This document shows positions 17,888 through 27,741 of a stretch of 64,000 nucleotides of DNA, piece by piece. The translations under genes were made by a program, and so were the position numbers. The notes beneath the pieces are model-generated. The model saw nothing but the letters and a program-made list of their open reading frames with translations, had not been told where the DNA came from and searched no databases. Origin of the DNA: Agrobacterium sp. RAC06 (GTDB lineage: Bacteria; Pseudomonadota; Alphaproteobacteria; Rhizobiales; Rhizobiaceae). The stretch is taken from assembly GCF_001713475.1 (NCBI RefSeq), contig NZ_CP016499.1, forward strand, positions 3,907,501 through 3,971,500, given 5' to 3'. Position 1 is the first letter of the stretch, and every line of letters starts with the position of its first letter.

Positions 17888-18706
17888 ATGAACGAAATCG
17901 GCGGACCGCAGACGATCAAGGACTTTGAAGATCGGCTGCTGGAAGTTTCCGGCAGCCTGCCCAAGCGGCTCAAGCAATGCGCCGACTATGTCGCCGCCAA
18001 CAAGGATCGCATTGCGGTCTCTACCGTCGCCGAGATGGCGGAAGGGGCGGGCGTGCAGCCTTCGGCCTTCATGCGCTTCTGCCAGATCATGGGCTTCACA
18101 GGCTTTTCAGAGATGCAGAAGCTGTTTCGCGAAAGCTTCGTCGGCGGCTGGCCGGATTATTCGACGCGCCTGCAGCACTTAAGGGAAAAAGCCGAGGGAT
18201 CGCCCTCCGCCCTTCTCGCCGAATTTGTCGAGGCTGGGCGGCTTTCTCTCGAAAATCTCGTCAAAACCGTTGATCCGCAGGCAATGGAGGTGGCGGTCAG
18301 GCAGCTTTCCGAAGCGCGCATGATCCACATCATCGGTCTGCGCCGCTCCTTTCCGGTGGCAAGTTACATGGCCTATGCCTTCGAGAAGATGGGTGTACCG
18401 GCGATGCTGCACAGTGTGGTCGGTCGGCTCGACAACCATCATGCGATCCAGGCGGGTGATGCGCTGCTCGCCGTCACCTTTTCTCCCTATTCCGCCGAAA
18501 CGCTTGAGCTGGTCGAGCAGGTGCGCGCGCGCGGCGTTCCGGTCATTGCGGTCACCGATACGGTGGTCAGTCCACTGCGCCGCATGGGGGCTACTCTGCT
18601 CTCCGTTTCGGAAGTCGACTTTGGTGCGTTCCGGTCGCTGTCGGCCACGCTCTGTCTGGCGATCACGCTTTCCGTCGCCGTCGGGACTGCGCGACAGGAA
18701 GCCTGA
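17888..18706 (+). CDS. iolR: RpiR/MurR-family regulator of inositol catabolism
   Basis: A 272-residue regulator with an N-terminal RpiR helix-turn-helix (KDRIAVSTVAEMAEGAGVQPS, FMRFCQIMGF) and a C-terminal SIS phosphosugar domain (MIHIIGLRRSFPVASYMAYAF; GDALLAVTFSPYSAETLEL). Rhizobial IolR proteins are of this family and repress idhA and iolCDEB until an inositol-derived intermediate binds the SIS domain. It lies directly upstream of iolC on the same strand. The name rests on family and position. Confidence 0.88.
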   Translation: MNEIGGPQTIKDFEDRLLEVSGSLPKRLKQCADYVAANKDRIAVSTVAEMAEGAGVQPSAFMRFCQIMGFTGFSEMQKLFRESFVGGWPDYSTRLQHLREKAEGSPSALLAEFVEAGRLSLENLVKTVDPQAMEVAVRQLSEARMIHIIGLRRSFPVASYMAYAFEKMGVPAMLHSVVGRLDNHHAIQAGDALLAVTFSPYSAETLELVEQVRARGVPVIAVTDTVVSPLRRMGATLLSVSEVDFGAFRSLSATLCLAITLSVAVGTARQEA

Positions 18707-18719
18707 ACGTTCGTATTGA

Positions 18720-18778
18720 AATTCTGAAAAATAGAATTTATAGTCCATTTTTAGACATGGCCGTTCCAAATCGTGGAA
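18720..18778 (+). promoter_or_regulatory. Two candidate IolR sites upstream of iolC
   Basis: Two inverted repeats of equal spacing lie between iolR and iolC: AATTCT-N7-AGAATT (18720-18738) and TTCC-N7-GGAA (18764-18778). Their centres are about 42 bases apart, near four helical turns. This suggests a second IolR-controlled promoter for iolCDEB; the assignment is inferred from position and symmetry. Confidence 0.4.
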
Positions 18779-18826
18779 TGGTTTCGAGGCGGGGCGCTAG
18801 ATCCCGCATCACAGGGAGGACATCGC

Positions 18827-20755
18827 TTGGCTTCGCTCGATCTGATCACGATCGGTCGCTCGTCCGTGGACCTGTATGGGGCCCAGGTTGGCGGTCGGCT
18901 GGAGGACATGGCCTCCTTCAACAAATATATCGGTGGCTCGCCGACCAATATCGCGGCGGGCACGGCGCGGCTCGGCTTGAAGTCGGCACTGATCACCCGC
19001 GTCGGCGACGAGCATATGGGCCGCTTCATCCGCGAGCAGCTGGTGCGCGAGGGCGTCGATGTGCGCGGCGTGAAGACCGACAAGGAACGGCTGACCGCCT
19101 TGGTGCTGCTCGGCATCCGGGACGAACACCAGTTCCCGCTGATCTTCTACCGCGAAAACTGCGCCGACATGGCGCTGTCGGAAGAGGATATCGATCCGGA
19201 TTTCATCGCCGAGGCGCGCTGCGTCTGTGCGACCGGCACGCATCTGTCGCATCCGCGCACGGAAGCTGCCGTGCTCAAGGCGCTGAAGATCGCCCGCGAA
19301 AAGGGCGGTCTGACGGCGCTTGACATCGACTACCGCCCGAACCTCTGGGGTCTTGCCGGCCATGGCGATGGCGAAAGCCGCTTTGTCGAGTCCGCTCAGG
19401 TCACCGCGAAGCTGCAGTCGACGCTGCATCTCTTCAATCTGATCGTCGGTACGGAAGAGGAGTTCCACATAGCCGGCGGCTCGACCGATACGATCGAGGC
19501 GCTGAAGGCGGTTCGCAAGGTCTCCTCCGCGACGCTGGTGTGCAAGCGCGGCCCGATGGGTGCCGTGGTCTTTGATGGCGCGATCCCTGATAGTCTCGAT
19601 GCCGGCCAGACCGGCCAGGGTTTTCCGATCGAGGTGTTCAATGTGCTGGGCGCCGGTGACGGCTTCATGTCGGGGCTGCTCAAGGGCTGGCTCACCGGCC
19701 AGGATTGGCCGACCAGCCTAAAATTCGCCAATGCCTGCGGCGCGTTTGCCGTCTCGCGCCACGGCTGCACGCCGGCCTATCCGAGCTGGGATGAGCTGCA
19801 GTATTTCTTCCGCACTGGCATCCAGAACAAGGCGCTGCGCAAGGACGAGGCGCTGGAGCAGGTGCACTGGTCGACGAACCGCAAGAATGACTGGTCGACG
19901 ATGCGGGTGTTTGCCTTCGATCATCGCATGCAGCTCGAAGCCATGGCCAAGGAATCAGGCGTTGCCGACGAGAAGATCGGTGCCTTCAAGAACCTCTGCC
20001 TCGATGCGGCGCTCTCTGTCTCCGGCGGCAATTCCGGTTACGGCCTGCTCTGTGACAGCCGTCTCGGTCGCGAGTCACTCTATCGCGCGGCTGGCACGGG
20101 TCTGTGGATCGGTCGTCCTGTCGAATGGCCGGGCTCGCGTCCGCTGACGCTGGAGCCGGAAATCGGCCCCGATTTCGGCGGCCTCGTCGAATGGCCGCTC
20201 GAACATGTGGTGAAGGTGCTCTGCTTCTATCACCCCGACGATAGCGCGGAGATGAAGGCCGAGCAGGAAAAGACCGTGCAGCGGCTCTTCCATGCGGCGC
20301 GCCGCAATCGGCTCGAATTCCTGCTGGAGGTCATCCCCTCCAAGGTCGGCGCCTGCGATGACGAAACGGTGGCCAAGATCATCGAGCGCTTCTACGAGAT
20401 CGGCGTCTATCCCGACTGGTGGAAACTGGAGCCGATGAAGACCACGGCGTCCTGGGCGAATGCCTGCAACGCCATCGAACGCAACGACCCGAACACGCGC
20501 GGCATCGTGGTGCTCGGTCTTGATGCGCCGCAGGTGGAGCTTGAGGAGAGCTTCCAGCTTGCTGCCGGCTTCGATCTGGTCAAAGGTTTCGCCGTCGGCC
20601 GCACCATCTTTGGCGACGCTGCCCGCAAGTGGCTCGCCGGCAGCATCAATGACGCCCAGGCCGTGGAGGACATGGCGGCCCGTTACCAGAGCCTCTGCGC
20701 GATCTGGGATGCGGCACGCCAAAAGGCGGTTTCCGCCAAGGGAGGAAAAGCATGA
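18827..20755 (+). CDS. iolC: 5-dehydro-2-deoxygluconokinase fused to DUF2090 domain
   Basis: A 642-residue two-domain protein. Residues about 1-325 are a PfkB kinase (ITIGRSSVDLYG start; NVLGAGDGFMSGLLKGWL catalytic motif) that phosphorylates 5-dehydro-2-deoxy-D-gluconate. Residues about 340-640 are DUF2090, an aldolase-like barrel (MRVFAFDHRMQLEAMA; VVLGLDAP) that probably does the next, aldol-cleavage step normally done by IolJ. This fusion is usual in rhizobia. Translation appears to start at TTG 18827: AGGGAGGA lies six bases upstream and the protein then begins exactly at the conserved kinase. The stop overlaps iolD (ATGA). Confidence 0.93.
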   Translation: MASLDLITIGRSSVDLYGAQVGGRLEDMASFNKYIGGSPTNIAAGTARLGLKSALITRVGDEHMGRFIREQLVREGVDVRGVKTDKERLTALVLLGIRDEHQFPLIFYRENCADMALSEEDIDPDFIAEARCVCATGTHLSHPRTEAAVLKALKIAREKGGLTALDIDYRPNLWGLAGHGDGESRFVESAQVTAKLQSTLHLFNLIVGTEEEFHIAGGSTDTIEALKAVRKVSSATLVCKRGPMGAVVFDGAIPDSLDAGQTGQGFPIEVFNVLGAGDGFMSGLLKGWLTGQDWPTSLKFANACGAFAVSRHGCTPAYPSWDELQYFFRTGIQNKALRKDEALEQVHWSTNRKNDWSTMRVFAFDHRMQLEAMAKESGVADEKIGAFKNLCLDAALSVSGGNSGYGLLCDSRLGRESLYRAAGTGLWIGRPVEWPGSRPLTLEPEIGPDFGGLVEWPLEHVVKVLCFYHPDDSAEMKAEQEKTVQRLFHAARRNRLEFLLEVIPSKVGACDDETVAKIIERFYEIGVYPDWWKLEPMKTTASWANACNAIERNDPNTRGIVVLGLDAPQVELEESFQLAAGFDLVKGFAVGRTIFGDAARKWLAGSINDAQAVEDMAARYQSLCAIWDAARQKAVSAKGGKA

Positions 20756-22572
20756 AGACGATCCGGCTGACCGCCGCCCAGGCGATGATGCGCTACCTCG
20801 CCAACCAGATGAATGAGGATGGCGTTCCCTATATCGCCGGCATGTGGGCGATCTTCGGCCATGGCAATGTCGCCGGTCTCGGCGAAGCGCTTTACGGCAT
20901 CCGCGACGAGCTGCCGACCTATCGCGGCCAGAACGAGCAGTCGATGGCGCATGCGGCGATCGCCTATGCCAAGCAGCTCGGCCGCCGTCGCGCCATGGCG
21001 GTGACGTCCTCCATCGGCCCCGGCGCGCTCAACATGGTGACGGCGGCGGCGCTCGCCCATGTCAACCGCCTGCCGGTGCTCTTCATCCCCGGCGATGTCT
21101 TTGCCAATCGCGGCCCCGATCCGGTTCTGCAGCAGATCGAGGACTTCGGCGACGGCACGATGTCGGCGAATGACTGCTTCCGCCCTGTCTCGCGCTATTT
21201 CGACCGGATCATGCGGCCGGAACAACTCCTGACCGCGCTGCCCCGCGCCATGCGTACGCTGACCGATCCCGCCGATTGCGGCCCTGTCACGCTTGCCTTC
21301 TGCCAGGATGTGCAGGCCGAGGCCTATGACTATCCCGAGAGCTTCTTTGCAAGCAAGACCTGGCGCTTCCGTCGTCCGGAGCCGGATGTGGTGGAATTCG
21401 AAGCGGCTGTTGCGGCGCTGAAGGCGGCGAAGAACCCTGTGATCGTCGCTGGTGGCGGCGTGCATTTTGCGGGGGCCACCGACACGCTGAAGGCCTTTGT
21501 CGAGAAGCACCAGATCCCCGTCGTCGAGACGCAGGCCGGCAAGTCGGCACTCGCCTGGGACCATGGTCTGAACTTCGGCCCTGTCGGTGTGACCGGTGCC
21601 GAAAGCGCCAATGTGGTCTCGGAAAAGGCGGATCTCGTCATCGGCGTCGGTACGCGCTTCCAGGATTTCACCACGGGGTCCTGGGCGCTGTTCAAGAACC
21701 CTGACCGTAAGATCCTGGCGCTCAACGTGCAGCCTTACGATAGCGCCAAGCATGATGCGATCCCGCTGGTGGCTGATGCGAAAATCGGCCTCGAAAAGCT
21801 CTCGGCAGCGCTCGGCGATCACACGTATGCCGCACCGGATGCCGGTCTCAAGGCCTCCTGGTTTGCCAAGGCGGATGCCGTGACGGCTGCGCCCAAGGAC
21901 AGTAATTCGCTGCCGACCGACATGCAGGTGATCGGCGCCGTGCAGCGCGCCTCGCGAGACAATACGGTTGTCATGTGCGCCGCCGGCACCATGCCGGGGG
22001 AATTGCATCAGCTGTGGAAGTCGAAGCTGCCGCTCTCCTATCACATGGAATACGGCTTCTCCTGCATGGGCTACGAGATCGCCGGCGGTCTTGGCATCAA
22101 GATGGCCGAACCGGACCGCGACGTTATCGTCATGGTCGGCGACGGCTCCTACATGATGATGAATTCGGAGCTGGCAACCGCTGTCGGCATGGGCGTGAAG
22201 ATCACGCTGGTGATCACCGACAACCGGGGCTACGGCTGCATCAACCGGCTGCAGATGGGCACCGGCGGCGCGCAGTTCAACAATCTTTATGCCCATACCA
22301 ATGTCAGCCCGATCGGCATCGATTTCGCAGCCCATGCCGCGTCGATGGGGGCAAAGGCGCGCAAGGTGTCGTCGATATCAGAGCTGGAAACGGCACTCGA
22401 TGCCGCCCGCGAGGCGACCGAGACCACTGTTATCGTCATCGATACCGATCCTTACCCAACCACCGGAGCCGGCGGCTATTGGTGGGATGTCGCGGTGCCG
22501 GAAGTCTCCGCCCGCGCCGAAGTCAAACAAGCCCGCGTTGCCTATGAAGCGGCTCTGAAGGAAAGAACCTGA
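20752..22572 (+). CDS. iolD: 3D-(3,5/4)-trihydroxycyclohexane-1,2-dione hydrolase
   Basis: A 606-residue thiamine-diphosphate enzyme that opens the inositol ring of the diketo intermediate to give 5-deoxyglucuronate. Visible: the N-terminal pyrimidine-binding domain with the activating Glu region ([18 protein letters not shown]), a central domain, and the ThDP/Mg motif [15 protein letters not shown] with the Asn. Length is normal for IolD. The ATG overlaps the iolC stop and the next gene follows two bases after its stop, so the three are one tightly coupled unit. Confidence 0.95.
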   Translation: MKTIRLTAAQAMMRYLANQMNEDGVPYIAGMWAIFGHGNVAGLGEALYGIRDELPTYRGQNEQSMAHAAIAYAKQLGRRRAMAVTSSIGPGALNMVTAAALAHVNRLPVLFIPGDVFANRGPDPVLQQIEDFGDGTMSANDCFRPVSRYFDRIMRPEQLLTALPRAMRTLTDPADCGPVTLAFCQDVQAEAYDYPESFFASKTWRFRRPEPDVVEFEAAVAALKAAKNPVIVAGGGVHFAGATDTLKAFVEKHQIPVVETQAGKSALAWDHGLNFGPVGVTGAESANVVSEKADLVIGVGTRFQDFTTGSWALFKNPDRKILALNVQPYDSAKHDAIPLVADAKIGLEKLSAALGDHTYAAPDAGLKASWFAKADAVTAAPKDSNSLPTDMQVIGAVQRASRDNTVVMCAAGTMPGELHQLWKSKLPLSYHMEYGFSCMGYEIAGGLGIKMAEPDRDVIVMVGDGSYMMMNSELATAVGMGVKITLVITDNRGYGCINRLQMGTGGAQFNNLYAHTNVSPIGIDFAAHAASMGAKARKVSSISELETALDAAREATETTVIVIDTDPYPTTGAGGYWWDVAVPEVSARAEVKQARVAYEAALKERT

Positions 22573-22574
22573 TC

Positions 22575-23468
22575 ATGATCCTTTTCGGAACCAACCCGAT
22601 CGCCTGGTCGAACGACGACGACCGTCGCCTCGGCGCCCATATCAGCCTCGAACAATGCCTGGACGAAACCGCCAAGATCGGTTTCGACGGCATCGAGAAA
22701 GGCCACAAGCTGCCGACCGATCCTGCGGGTCTCAAGTCGGTGCTGGAGCCGCGCGGCCTGAAATTCGTCTCCGGTTGGCATTCGCTGAACCTGCTGACCA
22801 ACTCCATCGAGGAAGAAAAGGCCGCCATGCAGCCCTTCCTCGATGTGCTGAAGGCCATGGGCTGCAAGGTCATCATCGTCTGCGAAACCTCGAACGCCAT
22901 CCATGGCGCCGATGATGCGGCACTTGCCGATCGTCCTGTCCTCTCCGATGCCGAATGGGCAAAGTTCGGTGCCGGCGTCGAGGCGCTGGCCGAATTTTCG
23001 GCGAGCCAGGGCATTTCGCTCGTCTACCACCACCACATGGGAACGGTCGTCGAGACCGAGGCCGAGATCGACAAGCTCATGGAGTTTACCGGCCCGCATG
23101 CCAAGCTGCTACTCGATACCGGCCATTGCACTTTCGGTGGCGGCAATCCGGAAGCGGTCGCGAAAAAATACATGCATCGCGTCGGCCATATCCACGCGAA
23201 GAATGTTCGTCCCGTCATCGCCGACCAGGTGCGTAACGAAAAACTCTCCTTCCTCGAAGGCGTGCGTCGCGGCGTGTTCACCGTGCCTGGCGACACCGAG
23301 GGCGGCGTGAATTTTACCCCGGTTCTGAAGATCGCCGCCGAGCATGGTTATGAAGGCTGGATCGTCATCGAGGCCGAGCAGGATCCGGATGTGCGCAATC
23401 CCTTCGAGTATCAGAGCCTCGGCCTGAAATCGCTCAAGGGCTTCGCCAAGGATGCCGGCCTGATCTGA
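22575..23468 (+). CDS. iolE: Myo-inosose-2 dehydratase
   Basis: A 297-residue xylose-isomerase-like TIM barrel that dehydrates 2-keto-myo-inositol, the step before IolD. Landmarks are the [13 protein letters not shown] start, [12 protein letters not shown], the metal-binding [11 protein letters not shown] and [21 protein letters not shown], and a late [13 protein letters not shown]. The start follows the iolD stop by two bases. Length and sequence are typical of rhizobial IolE. Confidence 0.95.
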   Translation: MILFGTNPIAWSNDDDRRLGAHISLEQCLDETAKIGFDGIEKGHKLPTDPAGLKSVLEPRGLKFVSGWHSLNLLTNSIEEEKAAMQPFLDVLKAMGCKVIIVCETSNAIHGADDAALADRPVLSDAEWAKFGAGVEALAEFSASQGISLVYHHHMGTVVETEAEIDKLMEFTGPHAKLLLDTGHCTFGGGNPEAVAKKYMHRVGHIHAKNVRPVIADQVRNEKLSFLEGVRRGVFTVPGDTEGGVNFTPVLKIAAEHGYEGWIVIEAEQDPDVRNPFEYQSLGLKSLKGFAKDAGLI

Positions 23469-23573
23469 ATTGAACACGGGGCGGGGGTTTAATCTTCGCC
23501 CCTTGTTTTGACAGCAGGCGGATTTGGGCTCTATTGCATGCGACCCACTCACAAGACTGCCGGGAGCAAAGCC

Positions 23574-23840
23574 TTGAAGTTCCAGATCCTCGATCCGACT
23601 CATCCCTTCTTCAAGCCGCTTTATCGCCGCATCCTCTGCGTCGTGCTGCCGCTGGCCTGGTCCGGGGTGGAGTATTCGAACGGTGCGACCGGCTGGGCGA
23701 TGGTCTTTATCGTGGCCGGGCTTTATGCCGGTTACGAACTGCTGTTCATGTATGATCACACGATGAAAAAGGCCGAAGCCAAGGCAGAGGCCGAGCGTGC
23801 CAGGATTGCAGCCGAAGCCGAACAGGCTGACGCCGACTGA
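23574..23840 (+). CDS. Small membrane protein inside the iol operon
   Basis: An 88-residue protein with two hydrophobic segments (about residues 18-34, ILCVVLPLAWSGVEY, and 42-60, GWAMVFIVAGLYAGYELLF) and a charged Ala/Glu-rich tail with coiled-coil character. A TTG start at 23574 is preferred: GGGAG lies eight bases upstream and the frame then opens at KFQILDPTHPFFKPLYRR; in-frame starts further up lack a ribosome site. It sits between iolE and iolB in the same orientation. I do not know a function; similar small proteins occur in rhizobial genomes as hypotheticals. Confidence 0.7.
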   Translation: MKFQILDPTHPFFKPLYRRILCVVLPLAWSGVEYSNGATGWAMVFIVAGLYAGYELLFMYDHTMKKAEAKAEAERARIAAEAEQADAD

Positions 23841-23863
23841 GCGCCAAAATCAGGAGACGAGGA

Positions 23864-24673
23864 ATGGCCGATCTGTTGCGCAAGCCTTCGGGCACATCCG
23901 GCAAAGTGCATGACATTACCCCCGCCAGTGCCGGCTGGGGCTATGTCGGCTTCGGGCTCTACCATCTGAAGGCGGGCGAAAGCGCTGCCGAGCAGACGGG
24001 TGAGACGGAGGTCATTCTCGTGCTCGTCGAAGGCAAGGCTGAGATCTCTGGTGGAGGCAAGGAGTTCGGTGAACTCGGCCAGCGCATGTCGGTGTTCGAG
24101 AAGACCCCGCCGCATTGTGTCTACGTGCCTGCCGGCAGCGATTGGTCGGCCAAGGCCACCACTGACTGCGTGCTCGCCATCTGCACGGCACCTGCCATGC
24201 CCGGCCGCGACGCACAGCAGATCGGGCCTGAGGGCATTTCGCTGGTCGATCGCGGCAAGGGCGCCAACACGCGACATATCTACCCGATCGCCATGGAAGA
24301 TCGCGATGTGGCCGACAGCTTGCTGGTGACCGAAGTCTTCACGCCGTCCGGCAACTGGTCGTCCTATCCGCCGCATCGGCATGACGAGGACAACTTCCCG
24401 GAGATGACCTATCTCGAGGAGACCTATTACCACCGCCTCAACCCGGCTCAAGGCTTCGGTTTCCAGCGTGTCTTCACAGAGGACGGCTCGCTGGACGAAA
24501 CCATGGCGGTGTCTGATGGTGATGTGGTGCTGGTGCCTAGGGGGCATCACCCCTGCGGCGTGCCGCATGGCTACGAGATGTATTATCTCAACGTCATGGC
24601 CGGCCCCTTGCGCAAATGGCGTTTCCAGAATCATCCTGACCACGACTGGATCTATCAGCGCGATAACGGCTGA
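23864..24673 (+). CDS. iolB: 5-deoxy-glucuronate isomerase
   Basis: A 269-residue bicupin that isomerises 5-deoxyglucuronate to 5-dehydro-2-deoxygluconate, feeding IolC. The metal-binding cupin motif PPHRHDED is clear, with the following EETYYHRLNPAQGFGFQRV and GDVVLVPRGHHP segments diagnostic of IolB. CAGGAGACGAGG precedes the ATG. It closes the inositol operon; a separate iolA (methylmalonate semialdehyde dehydrogenase) is not in this window. Confidence 0.95.
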   Translation: MADLLRKPSGTSGKVHDITPASAGWGYVGFGLYHLKAGESAAEQTGETEVILVLVEGKAEISGGGKEFGELGQRMSVFEKTPPHCVYVPAGSDWSAKATTDCVLAICTAPAMPGRDAQQIGPEGISLVDRGKGANTRHIYPIAMEDRDVADSLLVTEVFTPSGNWSSYPPHRHDEDNFPEMTYLEETYYHRLNPAQGFGFQRVFTEDGSLDETMAVSDGDVVLVPRGHHPCGVPHGYEMYYLNVMAGPLRKWRFQNHPDHDWIYQRDNG

Positions 24674-24791
24674 ATTCGTTTGAGGCGGTGCCTGGGCTGC
24701 CTTCACGAATATGTTTGCCGTGCCGGGAAAAATCCGGCCGTCCATCCGGTGCGTAGTGGTTTGCACAACGCCAATGATGGAGACGCCAATC

Positions 24792-25322
24792 ATGCCGAAG
24801 CTCACTTTCGCCCTTGTCGGGCTCGCCATGAGCCTGCTGCCCACCGCTGGTCAGGCGGCGGACAAGTTCACGTTCGAGGACTACTTCGTCGGTCGCACGG
24901 AAGCGGTCGGTTCCTTCCGCGCCATCAATGGCGTCAAGCGGACTTTTACGGTGGATCTGACCGGAAACTGGGACGGCAAGACGCTGACGTTGCGCGAAGA
25001 CTTCGTCTTCGACGACGGCACCAAGGACCGCAAGACCTGGCGCTTCACCAAGACCAGCCCCAACACCTATAGCGGCACCCGCGAGGACGTGATCGGCGAG
25101 ACCAAGGTGAAGCTCAACGGGGCAGTCGCTCGGTTCAACTATCTCGTCTATCTGAGCCCGGAAACACAGGGCAATAAGGTGCGTTTCTGGGACAAGATGG
25201 TGCTGCGTGAGGACGGGACGGTGCTCAATACGGCGCTCGTCACCAAGTTCGGCATCCCGGTTGCCAAGACCACTGTCGAGTTCCGCAAGCCGGGCTCGTC
25301 GCACAAGACGGCGAGCCGCTAA
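24792..25322 (+). CDS. DUF3833 family exported protein
   Basis: A 176-residue protein with a Sec signal peptide (MPKLTFALVGLAMSLLPTAG, cleavage near QAA) and a DUF3833 body: FEDYFVGRTEAVG, a DLTGNWDGKTLTLREDF core, FDDGTKDRKTWRF and LVTKFGIPVAKTTVEF. The predicted product is periplasmic and rich in beta strands, of unknown function. The start at 24792 is chosen because the signal peptide begins there; in-frame ATGs 18 and more bases upstream are possible. It is codirectional with iolB but 118 bases downstream, so cotranscription is uncertain. Confidence 0.82.
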   Translation: MPKLTFALVGLAMSLLPTAGQAADKFTFEDYFVGRTEAVGSFRAINGVKRTFTVDLTGNWDGKTLTLREDFVFDDGTKDRKTWRFTKTSPNTYSGTREDVIGETKVKLNGAVARFNYLVYLSPETQGNKVRFWDKMVLREDGTVLNTALVTKFGIPVAKTTVEFRKPGSSHKTASR

Positions 25323-25325
25323 GGG

Positions 25326-26540
25326 TCAGTCGTTTGGTGTCTCCAGCCAGCGGTTGATGCCTTCTGCCGCAGCAATCCCTGTCGCGAAACAGGCGGTCAG
25401 CAGATAGCCGCCCGTCGGCGCCTCCCAGTCGAGCATTTCGCCGGCAACGAAAGTGCCGGGGCGCGATGTCAGCATGAAGTGCGCGTCGATTGCGTTCAAT
25501 GAGACGCCGCCTGCCGTCGAGATTGCCTCGGCAATCGGACGCGGGCGCTTGACGGCGAGCGGCAGGGCCTTGATGCATTTTGCCAGCTCGGTGAGGTCGA
25601 GCCGGTTGGCCTCAGGGGTGACCTCTCTGATCAGCGCGATCTTCACGCCGTCGAGATTGGCGGCCTTCTTCAGGCGGGTCGAGAAACTTGCCTTGCGGTC
25701 CTGAAGCGCGAAGTCCGTCGCTAGCTTCTCGGTCGTGCGCCCCGGCGTGAGATCGAGGATAAGCTCGCCATGGCCATCCCGGTCGAGCGCGTCCCTCAGC
25801 GCTGCCGCATGGGCATAGATCAGGCTGCCTTCGATGCCGCCCTTGCTGATGACGAATTCACCCTGTGTGGTACCGGCTGCCGAGGTGGCCTTCACCGATT
25901 TCACCGGTTGGCCAGAGAAGCGCGTGTTGAAGCTTTCCGAGAAATCGCAATCAAAACCGCAATTGGCCGGGCGGAGCTGTGTGATATCGACACCTTCTGC
26001 TTCCAGCAGTGGTACCCAGGCCGCATCTGAACCGAGCTTCGGCCAGCTCGCGCCACCAAGGGCGAGGAGTGTGGCGTCGGCGATCACGTGCTTCTGACCC
26101 TCTGGTCTCTCGAAAAGCAGGGCATCTCCGTCGAAACCCGTCCAGCGGTGACGGGTGAGGATGGTCACGCCCGTCGCTTCCAGTCGCTTCACCCAGGCGC
26201 GCAACAGGGGCGAGGCCTTCATCACTTTCGGGAAGACGCGGCCGGAAGAGCCGACGAAGGTTTCCGTGCCGAGATCGTCTGCCCAGACCCGGATGGCTTC
26301 CGGCGTCATCAGGTCGAGCACGGAGCGTAGCCGGTCATTCGCCGCACCATAGCGGGTGACGAAGCGCGCATAGTCTTCGGCATGGGTGATGTTCAGTCCT
26401 GATTTTCCGGCAAGCAGGAACTTGCGGCCGACCGTCGGCATGGCGTCGTAGACGGTGACGACATGGCCGTTGCCGGCGAGATGTTCCGCTGCCATCAGGC
26501 CCGCCGGGCCACCGCCGATGATCGCCACACTCTTCTTCAT
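25326..26540 (-). CDS. TIGR03862-type FAD-dependent flavoprotein (HI0933-like)
   Basis: A 404-residue flavoprotein with an N-terminal FAD motif (VAIIGGGPAGLMAAEHLA), the HI0933-family GRKFLLAGKSGLNITHAE segment, and a C-terminal FVAGEMLDWEAPTGGYLLTACFATG FAD-closing motif. Members are cytosolic putative oxidoreductases of unknown substrate; the subgroup is defined by TIGR03862. It lies six bases after the aminotransferase gene on the same strand, so the two likely form an operon. It is convergent with the DUF3833 gene, with three bases between stops. Confidence 0.9.
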   Translation of the reverse strand: MKKSVAIIGGGPAGLMAAEHLAGNGHVVTVYDAMPTVGRKFLLAGKSGLNITHAEDYARFVTRYGAANDRLRSVLDLMTPEAIRVWADDLGTETFVGSSGRVFPKVMKASPLLRAWVKRLEATGVTILTRHRWTGFDGDALLFERPEGQKHVIADATLLALGGASWPKLGSDAAWVPLLEAEGVDITQLRPANCGFDCDFSESFNTRFSGQPVKSVKATSAAGTTQGEFVISKGGIEGSLIYAHAAALRDALDRDGHGELILDLTPGRTTEKLATDFALQDRKASFSTRLKKAANLDGVKIALIREVTPEANRLDLTELAKCIKALPLAVKRPRPIAEAISTAGGVSLNAIDAHFMLTSRPGTFVAGEMLDWEAPTGGYLLTACFATGIAAAEGINRWLETPND

Positions 26541-26546
26541 CCGTGA

Positions 26547-27722
26547 TCAGTCCAGCTTGAAGGTCGAAAGGCGGGAGACCAGACCTTCGATCGTTGCGCT
26601 GTCGGCATTTGCGAAGGCGAAGCGCAGGTAGTCCTGGCAATCGTCGCCGAAATAGGCTCCGGGAATGCAGAGCACGCCGGCCTTCTTCGCCAGCCTTTCC
26701 GCCACATAAGCAGAGTCCTGGCCCGCAAAGGGATGGCGGATGAAGGCGAAATAGGCGCCGAGCGAGTCCATCTTCCAGACGGGAAGTTTGGCCATCACGC
26801 CCTTCAGCGTTTCGGCGCGCTTGAGGATTTCGAGGCGGTTGTCGTCGCGCCAGGCCTTGAGCGCCGGGATCGCCTTTGCGACGGCCGCCTGCGGTGCGCG
26901 CGGCGCGCAGATCTGCAGGTTGTCCATGACCTTGGCGATTTCCGAGACGGCACGCGCGCCGGCGGTGATCGCGCCAAGCCGATGGCCGGGAATGCAGAAG
27001 GATTTGGAGAAGGAGTAAAGGAGAATGAGGTTTTCTTCCCAGCCTTTGATCGAAAGCAGATCATGCGGGCGGCCTTCGCCGGGGAGGAAGTCGCGATAGG
27101 TCTCGTCGAGAATGAGGAAAGCACCGGCCTTGCGGCAGGCGTCGAAGGCCTGGCGCAGCAGGTCCGCCGGATAGATGGCGCCCGTCGGGTTGTTGGGCGA
27201 CACCAGTGCCACGGCTTTGACGCCCTTCGCCAGGGCTGCCTCGATGCCTTCGATGGTGGGCACGAAGCCGGTGGCCGGATCGAGCGGAATGAGCTCGCGG
27301 CGAATGCCCATCATCGCCAGCGTGGTTTCCTGGTTGAAATAGAAGGGATCCGTCAGCGCCACCGCATCGCCGCTTCCCGCAATCGCTGAGACTGTTGCCA
27401 TGAAGGCCTGGTTGCAGCCTGCCGTGATGTGGATGTTCTCGGCCGTAACCGGCGCGCCATAAACGGCCGAAACCTCTGCCGCATAGGCCTCGCGCAGCGG
27501 CGCTTCGCCTTCGATCGGGCCGTAGCCGGCATTCGCCCGGGCGGAAGCAGCTTCCGCAAGCCAGGCGAAAAGATCGGGATGCGGCGGATAGCCGGGCACG
27601 GCCTGGCTCAAGTCGATCATCGGGCCGCTAGCGCCATCATAGGCGCGTGCCCAGGCGAACACCGAGGGGACCGGCGGAGCCGAGAGATCTGCAACGAGCG
27701 GATTGAAGGGGGCGGCGGGCAT
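26547..27722 (-). CDS. Class I/II PLP-dependent aminotransferase
   Basis: A 391-residue fold-type I aminotransferase. The PLP Lys lies in ILLYSFSKSFCIPGHRLGA, with NNPTGAIYP before it and the C-terminal LRFAFA Arg region for carboxylate binding. It begins like aromatic or aspartate transaminases (IDLSQAVPGYPPHP). The substrate is not evident. It lies between the LysR gene and the flavoprotein gene on the same strand. The agmatinase-family gene on the other side of LysR suggests guanidino or amino acid catabolism, but that link is inference. Confidence 0.9.
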   Translation of the reverse strand: MPAAPFNPLVADLSAPPVPSVFAWARAYDGASGPMIDLSQAVPGYPPHPDLFAWLAEAASARANAGYGPIEGEAPLREAYAAEVSAVYGAPVTAENIHITAGCNQAFMATVSAIAGSGDAVALTDPFYFNQETTLAMMGIRRELIPLDPATGFVPTIEGIEAALAKGVKAVALVSPNNPTGAIYPADLLRQAFDACRKAGAFLILDETYRDFLPGEGRPHDLLSIKGWEENLILLYSFSKSFCIPGHRLGAITAGARAVSEIAKVMDNLQICAPRAPQAAVAKAIPALKAWRDDNRLEILKRAETLKGVMAKLPVWKMDSLGAYFAFIRHPFAGQDSAYVAERLAKKAGVLCIPGAYFGDDCQDYLRFAFANADSATIEGLVSRLSTFKLD

Positions 27723-27741
27723 GTCTCTGTCCTCGGTGATA

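Noticed and set aside
20683..22335. 550-codon open frame on the minus strand opposite iolD
   Set aside because: Shadow of a GC-rich gene: His/Arg-rich composition, no domain, no ribosome site, while the plus strand is a complete IolD.
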